Numbered from the stretch's first letter, positions 12,617 through 24,834 are shown. The stretch: 64,000 nt of DNA from Polyodon spathula (GCF_017654505.1 NC_054543.1:24900339-24964338), one strand, 5' to 3'. Notes: generated by a model from the sequence alone, not told the origin. Translations and numbers: made by a program.

Positions 12617-13152
12617 CCCTTTGCGGTCCTATGTCAGACCAGGTCCGACATTACAATTTTCCCTCTCCAGTCCTTAAAGACGTAAAGTACAGGTCTCTAG
12701 TCATTTTTTTTCTCTAGAAAAAGCCGAGAAAACCTTTCCAGATAGGAGCCGAATGAAGCTGAAAAAAAGCGTACCTGATGGTCCCAAGCACCACAGCGAT
12801 AACACGGACATAAACAAAGGATATAGCGGACATAAACAAAGGAGATAGCTGCTTCTGCATCCAGTGCTGAAAGAATATCACAGACGTTTGCAGAGCTTTT
12901 TGAGATGCTATAGTAATAAAATAATGACTTTGATCACATTATTGAGGAGTTTGATGATAAAACAAGTGATCAGGAGAGGATTTATCAGTATGCATGTCTA
13001 TAAAGAGGTATGTAAAAAATACAGCGAACAAGTGTCTTTTTGTAATTCAATGCCTTTTAAACCTGTTTTACTCTGAAAAAAATAAAAAATAAACAGCATG
13101 AGTAAAATAAACAACGCGTGTAAAAATAAATTTATAAATGGACTGCAAAGGG
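12617..13152 (+). mobile_element. piggyBac-type MITE, copy 2
   Basis: 536 bp between TTAA sites at 12613-12616 and 13153-13156. Left end CCCTTTGCGGTC, right end GACTGCAAAGGG. It is collinear with copy 1 and carries the same internal coding-like stretch (GACTTTGATCACATTATTGA at about 12925). Confidence 0.85.
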
Positions 13153-13156
13153 TTAA

Positions 13157-14239
13157 GTGCTTTCACCTTATGAAATTATGAAAGTGGTCAAAAACTGCTT
13201 ACCTTTTTTTTTTTTTTTTTTTTGGTATATCAAGACTTTGCATAAAAAAGTCCGACTTTATTTAACCAAGCCACAACACCATACTTTTTGTTTGTTTTGA
13301 TTAATTTACCAAGCCAAGACATCATACTTTTTGAGGATGAACACCAGATGTATCTACAGTAAAGAACACAACTGTAAGGCTGAGGTGAGCCCATAAAACC
13401 CAACATTTTCCCAGTAATTTAATAATTTTCCCATGGTTATACTATGCATTTACTATAGTTTAGCTTACCTTTGCTTTATCAATTTTGTTTATGCTTTTAC
13501 TGTGGAAAACTTTTGAAAGGGAAGACCTGATATCAGTAATGCGAGAGAAGTAAGAAAAATAAAATGTTTTAAAGCCTTGGGACTTGGAACATCTTATGTT
13601 ATAAATGACAGTTTAACACAGCGACTTGTTTTTTCTTTATTTTAGTTTAAGATATAAGAAAAAAGATGATGCTGGTAAATTGAAAAGTGAGATAAAATCT
13701 TGGAAACTAATAAGGCTGTTCTTATCGTCTATGTCACTAAGTGTGTTAATGCCCTTTTTAGACTATGGTTCAAAAACAAAGGGCTGATTACCGACATGAG
13801 CGCTCTATTATACCAGATAGGCGAGTGTTGGTGCCATTAGATTTTTTGCCCCTTATGATTTTCTATGACCCTCCAGTTTGCTATTGTAGTTGCAACAATA
13901 GGACTAAAGTGTAGTGCACATGGGGAGAAAATAATGCTTCCATGATTTCTCTTCAGGGAACTGCTGACAATGAAATAATTGGCCATAAAAGTTCCATTGA
14001 AGTCTGTCAAACACCTTCTAACGATAGAACCACACAGGGAGTGTTCAAATCTTTGGCTTCATGTACTATATGCAGTAGATGGCGAATAATGTCTTTTCCT
14101 AAACATAAAGCTAAAATTCTAGAATACAGCTTCAAAGAGATTGGACGATAATTTGCACACTCAGTGGGATCTTTCCATATAGGTATCAGAGATTAGAGCA
14201 GTATTAAGTTCCAGATGAATTGCACCTTTCTCGACTGCC
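13157..14239. other. No gene; repeat fragment near 13425-13520
   Basis: Holds a poly-T run (about 13207-13223) and a copy of the TATGCTTTTACT repeat seen at 8585-8660. The frame at 13942-14151 is not recognisable. Confidence 0.45.
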
Positions 14240-15000
14240 GAGTGTACTGTCAAGCCAGACTGGGCCAAGTGTGTCTCAAAACAAACAAAAGTTCTGGGGG
14301 GATGCCGTCAAGTCCTGGGGTTTTGCCTTTTTTTAGCACTTTCCAGTATGGTTTTTAACTCATCCAGCGAGATGGGTTTGTCTGATTCTGCCAAGGGCCA
14401 GGTTTTGCAAAAAGTTAGTGAATTCCACCTCATTTTATACAATTCAGAAAAAAAGAGTGGAAAATTGCACTAATCTATTGCTGGTCACAAATTAGTCCCT
14501 TTGAGGACAAACAAATAATTTCAACGTATGCTCGAGATTCACTTTGCTTCTAGTTTAGTGCAAGTAATTGGCTAGGTTTTCTGCTGTGAAAGTAATATTT
14601 TTGTCTAACTCTATGCCCAATAAATTTTGCGCATCACCACAATAGATCATTATATTCTGCCCTGGTGGCTTGTACTTTTTCATCAACTTGGGTTTAGTTA
14701 TTTTGTGTGCATGCTCTAGCGTTTTTTCAGATCACTAATTTATTTAAGTCTTGATTTTTTAACATGACTAGCAAAAGAAGATTTTCTCTTATGAAACCTT
14801 TAGCTGGGTCGTTCACGGAGCTCCTGTTCATTTCTAAAAAGTTTAATTTTAAACTGGGCAACAAACTCTGAGTTTTGTAGTAAAGTTACATTGAATTGCC
14901 AGCCTGTTGATTTTTGCGCAGTAGTGCTAACGATTTAATGCTTGGGACGCTGATTGCTGTGAACCAGAAAAGGCATTGTTTGAATTGTCTTGTTGTAAAT
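14240..15000 (-). pseudogene. L1/Tx1-like LINE fragment
   Basis: On the minus strand around 14270-14400 the translation gives KPISLDELKTILESAKKG-like sequence followed by a GIPPE-like block. This matches the stretch just before the RT core in L1/Tx1 LINEs, where ELK...GKSPGPDG motifs occur. Upstream (to about 15000) lies basic, degenerate sequence consistent with the endonuclease-RT linker. Many stops and frameshifts. It abuts the DNA transposon at 15036, which may have inserted into it; I could not show that it resumes on the other side. Confidence 0.55.
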
Positions 15001-15035
15001 TAAAAACAGCCTTCATATCTCCTCTGATTACACCG

Positions 15036-15183
15036 TGTAACAATTTTTTTTTTTTTGGTTTCTGGGTAGTAAGTGTTATTTCCTAATTGCTTATGCCTCA
15101 AAAGTATAGAAAATGGCTATTATTCCACACAAATTTTGCTTTTGTGACCAGGACAGTGATATTTTGAAATGTACCTATTTTCC
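15036..15183 (+). repeat. Left terminal inverted repeat
   Basis: About 148 bp, the reverse complement of 17320-17459 with few mismatches and a small length difference in the T-run near the tip. Confidence 0.85.
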
Positions 15184-15337
15184 AGAACATTCCAGATATA
15201 TTCAGTGCTGAGTAAACTTGCAGTAACTTCTAGAACTTTCCAGTAATATAAATAGTAGTATAATACAGGGGCCTTAAGCCCACCAGTTCAATTTAGTTCC
15301 AGCTGCCTAGGTGGATACATATCTGCATTTTTCTGAG

Positions 15338-17201
15338 ATGACATCAAGAGGCGGCAAGCATCCGGCAGACGCATTTTGCTATGTCTGCGGCCAATTTATC
15401 AAGACAAGAGCGAAAAAGTACTCCGTGGAAGCATCTGCTAAGATGTGTGAGGCCTACAAGGCATATTTCTGCATGCCTGTCGGGGATCAAGACAAACCCT
15501 GGGCACCTCATTTCACCTGCGAGCACTGCAAAAAAACTCTGGAAGGTAAGATGGACAATTGTTGCTCGGAATTTTATGTTATAAAATTTGTTAACATTTT
15601 TAAAATTGTAAAAGTTTTTAATTTTAAAATGTTTTACAATTTTCAATGTTATTGAAAAAATATATCATATATGAAAAATGTTGTGAGAATCTCTTACACA
15701 TTGGTCATGGGTGAAATAAATGTATTTTTGTAGGATGGTAGAGGGGAAAAGAGAGCCATGAAGTTCACTATCCCAAGAATTTGGCGGGAACCCACTGGCC
15801 ACTCAGGCAACTGCTACTTCTGCATGGTGGACCCTTCCAAACGTCGGACTGGCAAGAATGCACCTGCTATCACGTATCCGGACCTTCCTTCATCCATCGC
15901 CCCAGTGCCACACTGCCATGAGCTCCCCGTACCCACTCCTCCGGAGAGAGAGCAGCCGTCTTTAGAAGAGAGCAGCAAGTCAGAGAGCGAGGAAGACGTT
16001 GTAGATCCAGATGACAATTTCAGAGGTGGAGCTGAGGAGAGAAACCCATACTACTCCAACCAAAAAGACCTCAACGACTTGATTAGAGATCTTGGTCTTG
16101 CCAAGTCCAATGCCGAGCTTTTGACGTCTAGGCTCAAGCAATGGAACTTGTTGGATGAAAGTGTGCAAGTCGCAGATCAGAGGAAGCGTCACCAACCTTT
16201 TTCCAGCTTCTTCACCCGTCAAGATGGGCTCTGCTTCTGCCACAATGTGACCAGTCTGTTCGAGGCAATTGGAATCGCCTGTAACCAGAATGAGTGGCGC
16301 CTCTTCATTGACAGCTCATCCAGGAGCCTCAAAGCCGTGCTACTCCATAATGGTAACAAGTACCTGTCTCTTCCCCTGGCTCACTCGGTGCACCTCAAAG
16401 AGGATTACAATATCATCAAGACCTTGCTGGATGCCTTGAAGTATGATGAGTATTGCTGGGAGGTCATAGGAGACTTCAAAATGGTGGCATTCCTGATGGG
16501 TCTCCAAGGTGGTTTTACCAAGTTTCCCTGCTATCTTTGCCTTTGGGACAGCAGGGACACCAAGGCGCACTACCACAGGCGGGACTGGCCACAGTGGACC
16601 AAGTTCTCTGTGGGGAGGAACAACGTCAAATGGGAGCCACTGGTGGACCCCAGGAAGGTGCTGATGCCACCACTGCACATCAAATTGGGCCTTTGTCAGA
16701 GCTCTAGATAAGGAGTCAGCAGCCTTCAAGTACCTTCAAGACTTCTTCCCTAAGCTGTCTGAGGCAAAGGTCAAAGCCGGTGTCTTCATCGGACCACAGA
16801 TAAAGAAGATCCTGGAGTGCAATGAATTCCCCAAGAAGCTCACTAGTAAGGAGAAAGCAGCTTGGAACAGCTTTGTCGCAGTGGTTCGGGGCTTCCTGGG
16901 CAATCACAAGGCCGAAAACTATGTGGAGCTGGTTGAGACTCTGGTGAAGAACTACGGCACAGTGGGCTGTAGGATGTCCCTAAAAGTCCATATCCTTGAT
17001 GCTCATCTTGATAAATTCAAGGAGAACATGGGAGCGTACTCGGAGGAGCAAGGTGAGTGCTTCCACCAGGATATACTGGACTTTGAACGTCGCTACCAAG
17101 GACAGTATAACGAGAACATGATGGGAGACTACATTTGGGGGCTGATTCGTGAAAGTGATTTACAGTATAATCGTAAATCTAGAAAAACTACTCACTTCTA
17201 A
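15338..17201 (+). pseudogene. DDE-like transposase, two exons, frameshifted
   Basis: Probable transposase of the enclosing element. Exon 1 (ATG at 15338 to 15545) has a zinc-binding look: FCYVCG, then FTCEHCKK. A GTAAG donor at 15546 and a TTGTAG acceptor at 15731-15733 outline a short intron. Exon 2 gives FIDSSSRSLKAVLLHNG, then IGDFKMVAFLMGLQGG followed by FPCYLCLWDSR, then MSLKVHILDAHLD and ERFHQD-like ECFHQDILDFERRYQG. The spacing fits an RNase H-fold DDE enzyme with a C-x2-C insert: first D in FIDSS, second in GDFK, E perhaps in DFERR (inferred). Two defects: joining at the splice sites runs into TAG (15739-15741) with the downstream frame offset, and near 16691 the frame shifts after HIKLGL. 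About 560 residues in all. From memory similar uncharacterised proteins are abundant in arthropods and corals. Confidence 0.75.
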
Positions 17202-17319
17202 ATCTTTTGTAGTCATTTCTGTATTACTTTAGTATAAATACATGTTAGTTTGGATTCATATGTTGTTTTTTTCTGACTTTATGTGAACGAAAAGACACAA
17301 ATTCACCCGTTTGCTCATT

Positions 17320-17459
17320 GGAAATAGGTACATTTCAAAATATCACTGTCCTGGTCACAAAAGCAAAGTTTGTGGGGAATAATAGCCATTTTCTATACTT
17401 TTGAGGCATAAGCAATTAGGAAATAACACTTACTACCCAGGAACAAAAATTGTGTTACA
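17320..17459 (-). repeat. Right terminal inverted repeat
   Basis: About 140 bp, complementary to 15036-15183. Confidence 0.85.
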
Positions 17460-17588
17460 TAGTGTTATCAGATAATACTCAGTATATGACAGTAATTATT
17501 TTGTTAGAAGAGGGAAAAAGTTTGGGTCAGAAACAGCAGGGACATATACACTGATAAAAGTTACTTTTCCCCCTGTAATGTTGTACAG

Positions 17589-17589
<1 letters not shown>

Positions 17590-17685
<96 letters not shown>
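17590..17685 (+). repeat. (TAA)n microsatellite
   Basis: About 32 uninterrupted TAA units adjoining the 3' tail of the SINE at 17686-17880, and probably grown from it. Confidence 0.95.
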
Positions 17686-17880
17686 TTATTTTTATATAGC
17701 GCCTAGTGGACCACCAGGACTAGGGTGTGTGAACTATGCATCAGTTGCAGAGTCACTTCCAAGAATGTCTCACCCAAAAGACAGAGCACAGGGAGGTTAA
17801 GTGACTTGCTCGGGGTCACACAATGAGTCAGTGGCTCAGCTGGGATTTGAACCGGGTACCTATTGGTTACAAGAAAAATA
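17686..17880 (-). mobile_element. MIR-like CORE-SINE with L2-type tail
   Basis: On the minus strand a B-box-like GGTTCAAATCCC is followed by a core resembling MIR (CAAGTCACTTAACCTCCCTG). The tail is GGCGCTATATAAAAATAAAT, as in SINEs mobilised by L2-type LINEs. The A-box side is unclear, so it may be 5' truncated. The (TAA)n run at 17590-17685 is the expected tail repeat. Confidence 0.65.
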
Positions 17881-18439
17881 AACCTTTTTGAATGGAACAG
17901 TATCTGTATCCACATCTAAGCAGTCCAAAAAATTCAATTTGGATCATCCGTCTGAACTCTTGTGTCATGGGTTCCCGTGCTGTGTAGGGTGTCATACAGT
18001 CAGGGGAGCATAGATTTATACATTTAGAGTGCCCAATTATTTTACCCCCTTTTCTTCCAAAATGCCCAGTTATGTTCTCTCTCCATAGCTCAGAACTGAA
18101 GGTCGGGAGATGTCCTTCGACCAAGCCAGTTGCCTCTTTGCACCCAGCTTGACAGTAGATATATATTACATGAATAGTAGCTATATTTATACTGTGACCT
18201 AAGCTTTCTCTGTCAACCAAGATTAGTTTGAGCAAAAACCGTTTGTCACACAAACTCAACATGCTGTCCCGTTTTCAACAACCAGCCAACACTGATGCTT
18301 GAAAAGCTTTTAATGGTCAACAAGACAATATAAACATGTCCAAGAAAACTTAATTAACGTGGCTCTGATAAAATCCTATCTAACTGAGATTAGAGAGCAT
18401 AGAAATCCAGAAGAAATACCTGTGTCCAAGCCTGACACA
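17881..18439. other. No recognisable feature
   Basis: The open frame at 17867-18262 (minus) has no motifs I recognise. Confidence 0.45.
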
Positions 18440-18479
18440 CACCTGGCAGAGACAACAGTGAGTATGAACCTGGCACAAA

Positions 18480-18990
18480 ATGGTTTGTTCAAGCACCAGC
18501 TACTTTGCTTACATATTTTGGAACTGCAGGCAGTTTATTTGTCCTTGCAGAATTTTTTGCAGGAGGGAGACATGTGCTTGTCCGCACAGATAACACTACT
18601 GTGGTGGCTTATATAAACCAGCAGGATGACCTCAGGTCTCCCAGATTCCCCCTCATAGCCCGTAAGCTTTTGCTCTGGGCACATTAAAACCTCCTGTAAC
18701 TGCGAGCAGTACACCTGCCCAGGGTGATAAACTGGGCAGCGGACCTCCTCTCAAGGGCAGCTCCTTGCATCTCAGAATGGTCTAATTTGGCAGAGGTTCA
18801 GAAGAGCAGAGATAGATCTCTTTGCCTCCCAGGAATTGACTCACTGTCCCCTTTGGTTCTATATAACAGGAGCCCAGGACCAGCTGGCGATTGATGCCTT
18901 GGAACACCAGTGACTGAGGCAACTGTTTCATGCCTTCCCTACGCTTGCCATGCTCCTGCTGTGTGTGGAGAAAATCAAGCATGGCCTGGC
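18480..18990 (+). pseudogene. DIRS RNase H remnant
   Basis: The conserved DNTTVVAYINQQ block lies at about 18586-18621, then ARKLLLWAH, then after a frame change IDLFASQELTHCPLWF near 18805-18860. This is the RNase H C-terminal half that precedes the recombinase in DIRS elements. Several stops, non-functional. Confidence 0.8.
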
Positions 18991-19088
18991 TATTAGTAAC
19001 CCCTTATTGGCTCAGCTCTGAAGCAGCTCCTGAGCAGCCAGCCATCAAACCTGCTCAAACTACATGACCTGCAGGCAAGGGGGACATT

Positions 19089-20103
19089 ATGGCATCCCGA
19101 GCCATCGAGCCAACTGCTCTGGGTCTGGCCCTTGAACGGCTGCTTTTCAGCCGTCTGGGGCTTTCTAATAGGGTCACTTACACCCTGCAAAATGCCAGAG
19201 CAGTATCCACATGTTCTCTGTATGGGAACAAGTGGGGCATCTTTCAAACATGGTGTCTGCCTCTGGGTTTTGACCCTGCAACCTCTCCCATGGCAGTTAT
19301 ACTGCAATTTGTGTAGGATCTGTTTGACAAGGGAAAATCTGGCAGCTATTTCAACTTGCCATGTCAAAATTGACTCAGTCTCCCAGGGAGGTCACTTCCT
19401 GGAGGGGCAATTTTTGAAAGGAGCTTGATGGCTTCAGCTGCCTGTGAAGGATATTACATATTGGAGGTTAAACATGGGACTTGAAGCAATTATGAACCCT
19501 CCATTTGAGCCCATGCATTCAGTTGAAATTTCTTGAAATTTATATTGCTCAAAACGGCTTTCTTGACTGCTTTGCACCAATCCTGCTTTTTTGCCAAATA
19601 TATATAGGCATTTCATGTCAACCAGTCTGTGGAATTGAAGGCTTTCCATCCACCTTCTTTCCAGTCTGACAGGGAGCAACAGCTCCATATGATTTGCACT
19701 GTGCAGGCACTATTATGTTATGTTGGCAGGACACAAAGTTGGAGGAAGTTTGAACAGTTTTTTGTCTGTTATGGGGCAGTCCCATGGTCAAGCCCTGTCT
19801 AAACAAAGGCTATCTAAATGGATAACAAACACAGTCAGGACTGCCTATGAGCAAGCCCATTTGCTCCCTCCAGAAAAGCTCACTGCCCATTCCCCAAGGG
19901 GCATGGAAACTTTGTGGTCTTTGTTCCAGCGTGCATCTGTCTAGAACATTTTCAGCAGTATGTTCTACTCCCCATACCTTTACAAGGTTCTATAGACTAA
20001 ATGTAATGGATCCACAAAACTCTGGCTTTGGAACCTCAGTATTGAAAGAGGCTTCAGGGTTAACCCTTACAACAACAGTGAAAGTTTCTCCCTCACTTTT
20101 TTA
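19089..20103 (+). pseudogene. DIRS tyrosine recombinase remnant
   Basis: The N-terminal part reads TYTLQNARAVSTCSLYGNKW and FDPATSPMAVILQFV, then a stop. The catalytic part has HSPR (His 19888-19890, Arg 19897-19899) and, in another frame, HTFTRFYRLN with the expected nucleophile Tyr at about 19991-19993. The RxSEL region is deleted or scrambled near 19550 (KRLS is left). At least two frameshifts. In intact elements the enzyme integrates circular DNA without a target duplication. Confidence 0.8.
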
Positions 20104-20544
20104 GCCCTAGTTACTTGTTACTGGGGTTCCACATGGTAAAGCACAAGGTAGTCTTTGGCTTAGCCTTGTAGCATTCCAGTCATTATGCAATATTCCCTTG
20201 TGACAGCTTTCCTACACTCACCCATACAATAATGGTTACATTTTGTACATGATAGGGAACGTTAACCCCGATTCCCTGAAATAGAAATGTTACCATTAAC
20301 CTTCACGGCCGCTGCATCAATGATTGCAGCAGGCTGGAAGGAAAAATGATGCTGGTATCTATGCCGGCAGCTTTCTTATGCCCTCAAGGGGTGGGCATGA
20401 CTACATCACAGGTACTGGCACGCAACTTTGGTAAATCTATTCAGGTTCTGGGTCTTTAGGAGGTAAACACCCACATAGTAATGGTTACATTTCTATTTCA
20501 GGGAACCAATGTTATGATAATAATCTAATGATATCTTGAACAAC

Positions 20545-20547
<3 letters not shown>

Positions 20548-20624
<77 letters not shown>
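20548..20624. repeat. (TA)n microsatellite
   Basis: About 38 TA units just beyond the DIRS end. Confidence 0.95.
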
Positions 20625-20625
<1 letters not shown>

Positions 20626-21114
20626 CTACAGGTTAAACTACAGACTTGGGTTTATGTTATGTTTTGTTAAAAGAAAAAAAAGGTATTATGTTAGAAACGT
20701 CATATAAAGGTTTTAAGACCCTGGGGAACATATTGAGGTCAGCAGTGATTAACAATTGACCTTAATTGTGTAATTGCTTGATTGCCCAGCACTTAAAATG
20801 GGTTAAGCTGAGATGGTCAGAGAGAGAGAGCGGAGAGACAAAGCGGTGAGAGAACGGAGAACTGTAAAGGTGAAAAGGAGACTTTGTTTTCAGGGTATGC
20901 AGAATTAGCCTGCCCCTGTTTAGTTTCAAGGGAAAAATAATAAGTGTTTAGTTTAGGACCCGAGAACGGGGTAGGTTTTGTTTGTTTTCTGTTTATTTTG
21001 TTTTCAAATAAAACCACGCTCTGGAGTGTTTCATTGCAAGTACGGCTTTTGTTTGGATTTGTTCAACTATTTTACACAACACAACGTCTTTAACAGGGTG
21101 AACAACAGCAAATT

Positions 21115-21174
<60 letters not shown>

Positions 21175-21517
21175 TATTTTTTTTTTTTTAACCCTCCTAT
21201 TAGGTTTCAGGTCTATTTGACCCGACTCTAGTTTCCAGTTAGCTTAAATGCTATTTTTCTTTTCATTTTCTGTATAATATTTTATGACTTTTCCTAAGTT
21301 GGGGTCATGAACTTATACACAGAAAACAAAACCTTTCACTATATATATATATATATATCTATATATATATATATATAATATATATATATATATTATATAT
21401 ATATATTTAGAACATTTGTATATTATGTATACAAATAAGATGTATCAGGTCACTGTGACCTGTGGCGTTTATCTATGTAGATTTGTGTGCAGGAATAAAA
21501 CAAACTTCTTCAATAAG
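20625..21517. other. No gene; TA microsatellites at 21117-21171 and 21341-21408
   Basis: AT-rich DNA with two TA arrays, the second imperfect and partly palindromic. No coding signal. Confidence 0.6.
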
Positions 21518-22852
21518 AAAGTTTATAAACGAGAGGAGGCCATTCGGCCCATCTTGCTCGTTTGATTGTTAGTAGCTTATTGATCCCAAAATCTCATCAA
21601 GCAGCTTCTTGAAGGATCCCAGGGTGTCAGCTTCAACAACATTACTGGGGAGTTGATTCCAGACCCTCACAATTCTCTGTGTAAAAAAGTGTCTCCTATT
21701 TTCTGTTCTGAATGCCCCTTTGTCTAAACTCCATTTGTGACCCCTGGTCCTTGTTTCTTTTTTCAGGCTGAAAAAGTCCCTTGGGTCGACACTGTCAATA
21801 CCTTTTAGAATTTTGAATGCTTGAATTAGGTCGCCACGTAGTCTTCTTTGTTCAAGACTGAACAGATTCAATTCTTTTAGCCTGTCTGCATATGACATGC
21901 CTTTTAAGCCCGGAATAATTCTGGTCGCTCCTCTTTGCGCTCTTTCTAGAGCAGCAATATCTTTTTTATAGCGAGGTGACCAGAACTGCACACAATATTC
22001 AAGATGAGGTCTTACTAGTGCATTGTACAGTTTTAACATTACTTCCCTTGATTTAAATTCAACACTTTTCACAATGTATCCGAGCATCTTGTTAGCCTTT
22101 TTTAGTTTTTATAGCTTCCCCACATTGTCTAGATGAAGACATTTCTGAGTCAACAAAAACTCCTAGGTCTTTTTCATAGATTCCTTCTCCAATTTCAGTA
22201 TCTCCCATATGATATTTATAATGTACATTTTTATTTCCTGCGTGCAGTACCTTACACTTTTCTCTATTAAATGTCATTTGCCATGTGTCTGCCCAGTTCT
22301 GAATCTTGTCTAGATCATTTTGAATGACCTTTGCTGCTGCAACAGTGTTTGCCACTCCTCCTATTTTTGTGTCGTCTGCAAATGTAACAAGTTTGCTTAC
22401 TATACCAGAATCTAAATCATTAATGTAGATTAGGAATAGCAAATGACCTAATACTGATCCCTGTGGTACACCACTGGTTACCACATTCCATTCTGAGGTT
22501 TCTCCTCTAATCAGTACTTTCTGTTTTCTACATGTTAACCACTCCCTAATCCATGTACATGTGTTTCCTTGAATCCCAACTGCGTTCAGTTTGAGAATTA
22601 ATCTTTTGTGCGGGACTTTGTCAAAAGCTTTCTGGAAATCTAAATAAACCATGTCATATGCTTTGCAATTATCCATTATCGATGCTGCATCCTCAAAAAA
22701 ATCAAGCAAGTTAGTTAGACACGATCTCCCTTTCCTAAAACCATGTTGACTGTCTCCCAGGACCCTGTTACCATATAGGTAATTTTCCATTTTGGATCTT
22801 ATTATAGTTTCCATAAGTTTTCATATAATAGAAGTCAGGCTTACTGGTCTTT
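21518..22852 (-). mobile_element. CR1-like LINE, 5' truncated
   Basis: Non-LTR element covering RT and the C-terminal domain. On the minus strand from about 22852: RPVSLTSII, stop (TGA), KLMETIIRSKMENYLYGNRV, QHGFRKGRS, YLDFQKAFDKVPHKR, SGVPQGSVLG, VTFADDTKIGG (catalytic FADD), then EAIK. Compared with the copy at 34068, a 7-bp insertion (AGTTTTT) near 22105 shifts the frame. The rest follows as MLGYIVKSVEFKSREVMLKL to LDEILGSISY, stop at about 21569. This copy reaches about 100 bp further 5' than the 34-kb and 63-kb copies. Confidence 0.9.
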
Positions 22853-24094
22853 ATTACATATACAATATTACAAGACTCCTAACCGTTAGAAACATGCTTC
22901 ATAGCACTTTGCAGTCATCGGGCTCCCAGCAAAATGCCTACCAAGACAATTTAAATACAAATAAATTTTAACAGTATGTCAGAACAATGAAATGTGAATC
23001 AATAAAAGTCCTTTGTTACTGTTGCTTGCCTAATAGCATGTCAAGCATGCATTACCATCTTTAAAAAGTTGGAAACAATAGGTGTGAAATCCATCAGGTT
23101 TGGTGACTAATACTCTTCTTATAGTCGGTGTACTCCTGTCTTTTCACTGGTTTTGACAAGACTCCCTGGTGGCCAATTTGAGGTAAAATGAATGTAACTC
23201 CAATGTAATCTCCAATTCCAAAGCATACTTAGTTTGGGACCATGCACAACACATTCCAGCTTTTGGAAGAGTAAAAATTATGAAAAAGGTCTGATGATAC
23301 TTAACAATGTAGACAAAACCTTTGGTAAATAATGCACTCATTTTCATGATGCACTTTTCTAAATGCTGAGTTTTTTGGGGAAAAAGAAAATTAGTAAGTG
23401 CATTTGCTTTCACATTACAGTTGAACAGAAAAATGTACAGTTGAATTGCTTAAATGTACTGAGACCCTTGTTTGAAAGGGGCTTTGTTCTTTTGGAGCTT
23501 TTTATGTGTTACCAAACTACTCAAACCACTCTCAGTTTGGAATAAACAGCCTAAATGATCCAAGTGTGAATGGATCCTTAGAGTGGCTGTAGCTAACAAA
23601 AAAACATTCCGTGATTGTACCTGTCATGCAATTGACTATAAAGGTCTGAAATGTGCAAATTGCTCAGTTTGCTTTCCCTCAATCCCAGGAAATCTGTCAC
23701 ACTTGCACTTCCTCGGTCATGTCAGTTAGCAGTGTCTTCTGGGTTAAGCCTCTTAATGGGAACAGATATCATGTTTTAAAATGAAAACTCATGTTTGCTA
23801 AAACATTGATTTCTTTCAAAACTACAGATTTGAGAGTAATATCGTGAATGGATGTGCATGGCACAGGAAATGTAATTTATTATTTTGTTTGCTGAAATGG
23901 TTTTGACACCACACTATCTTGTGGTGTTCCCTTGAACTTTGTATTTGAAAAGCTTGACCATAATAATCCATTTTAATGGATTACTTCAATGTCTGTATAC
24001 ACTTCAGCCTGTTTTTGGTGTTCATTTGTGGTCAATCAGAATCCCAGAGCCACACAAATAAAACCAATGAGAACCAACAAAATAAAATTCATGG
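22853..24094. other. No recognisable feature
   Basis: Unassigned AT-rich DNA; short open frames only (up to 89 codons) without motifs. Confidence 0.5.
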
Positions 24095-24099
24095 ATACC

Positions 24100-24834
24100 T
24101 GTGGCAAAGGGGTTTGCAGTGTGCAGGTGTAGAGGTGATGTGACTACGAAACAGAAGGCCGACAACAAACTTCATGATCCAAACATGTTTATTTTTATAA
24201 TCCTGGTCTAGTGACCGCAAAGAATAATCCCAGGCAATACACAGCAATGTGTTTCACACTGTTCCAAATGAAGGGATTACAGTCCCGAAATAATAATGAC
24301 AATATAAAACACACAAAGACACACATGATCACCGTCCAGACTGATTGCTAACGTGCAAGTGGTGAAATACAATTTATTTGTGTACAGCTATGAAGCGTTA
24401 TCCGCGTTGGTGTTAGCCTTAAGCGACTGCCTCCGGTACATGTTAGCCATCTAATAAACAAACAAGTACATAATTAGACATGACAAAACAAACAAACCCT
24501 CACGGTAAAATTATAGTTCTCCTTTCAGCGGTTCTCTCTTAACCATAACAAAAAGAACAGACCACCTAGCCACGTCCCCTTTTGTACTGTTAGACACGCC
24601 CTCTTGGTTAGCGAGTGTTACCGTTTCTCCTCCAATCCGTGGTTGCCACATCACTTCCCTTCTGTGGCGATGACTTGGTGTACCGTAGCTCCGCTCCCTT
24701 TCTAGTTGGCCAACTTCCACCTTTCCCTTGGAATGTATTGGCAGACCATCTAGTCCAGGGCATTCTGTTCCCTTTACACAGCACCCTCACAGGCGGAGCA
24801 AGATTTATAACCAAGATTTATTCTTTCTGCCACA
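24100..24834 (-). mobile_element. Solo Gypsy-type LTR with 5-bp TSD
   Basis: A complete 735-bp LTR, TGTGGCAAAG... to ...TTCTGCCACA on the plus strand (the LTR itself reads TGTGGCAG...TTTGCCACA on the minus strand). It is flanked by perfect ATACC duplications at 24095-24099 and 24835-24839. No internal region is present, so it is the product of LTR-LTR recombination. It defines the ends of the family present at 1690, 5031, 30309, 32400 and 53519. Confidence 0.92.

Larger units (their letters stand above)
15036..17459 (+). mobile_element. DNA transposon with long TIRs, superfamily not assigned
   Basis: A 2.4-kb element bounded by terminal inverted repeats: left about 15036-15183 (starting TGTAACA) and right about 17320-17459 (ending TGTTACA). 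The arms share long exact blocks such as CTGGGTAGTAAGTGTTATTT and TTTTGTGACCAGGACAGTGA. It encodes one spliced transposase-like gene on the plus strand (15338-17201). I see no clear target-site duplication. The flanks and the poly-T near the left tip make the exact ends uncertain by a few bases. Confidence 0.85.
18440..20530 (+). mobile_element. DIRS retrotransposon, 3' half, degenerate
   Basis: 5'-truncated DIRS element: RNase H, then tyrosine recombinase, then a terminal region with the internal complementary region (about 20240-20310, with GGGAAC and ATTCCCTGAAATAG) and a right terminal repeat ending TTTCAGGGAAC at 20506 plus a 24-base extension. Layout agrees with the copies at 39.0 and 49.3 kb. 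Numerous stops. Confidence 0.85.

Noticed and set aside
16340..16729. 129-codon minus-strand frame
   Set aside because: Antisense shadow of the transposase-like exon 2.
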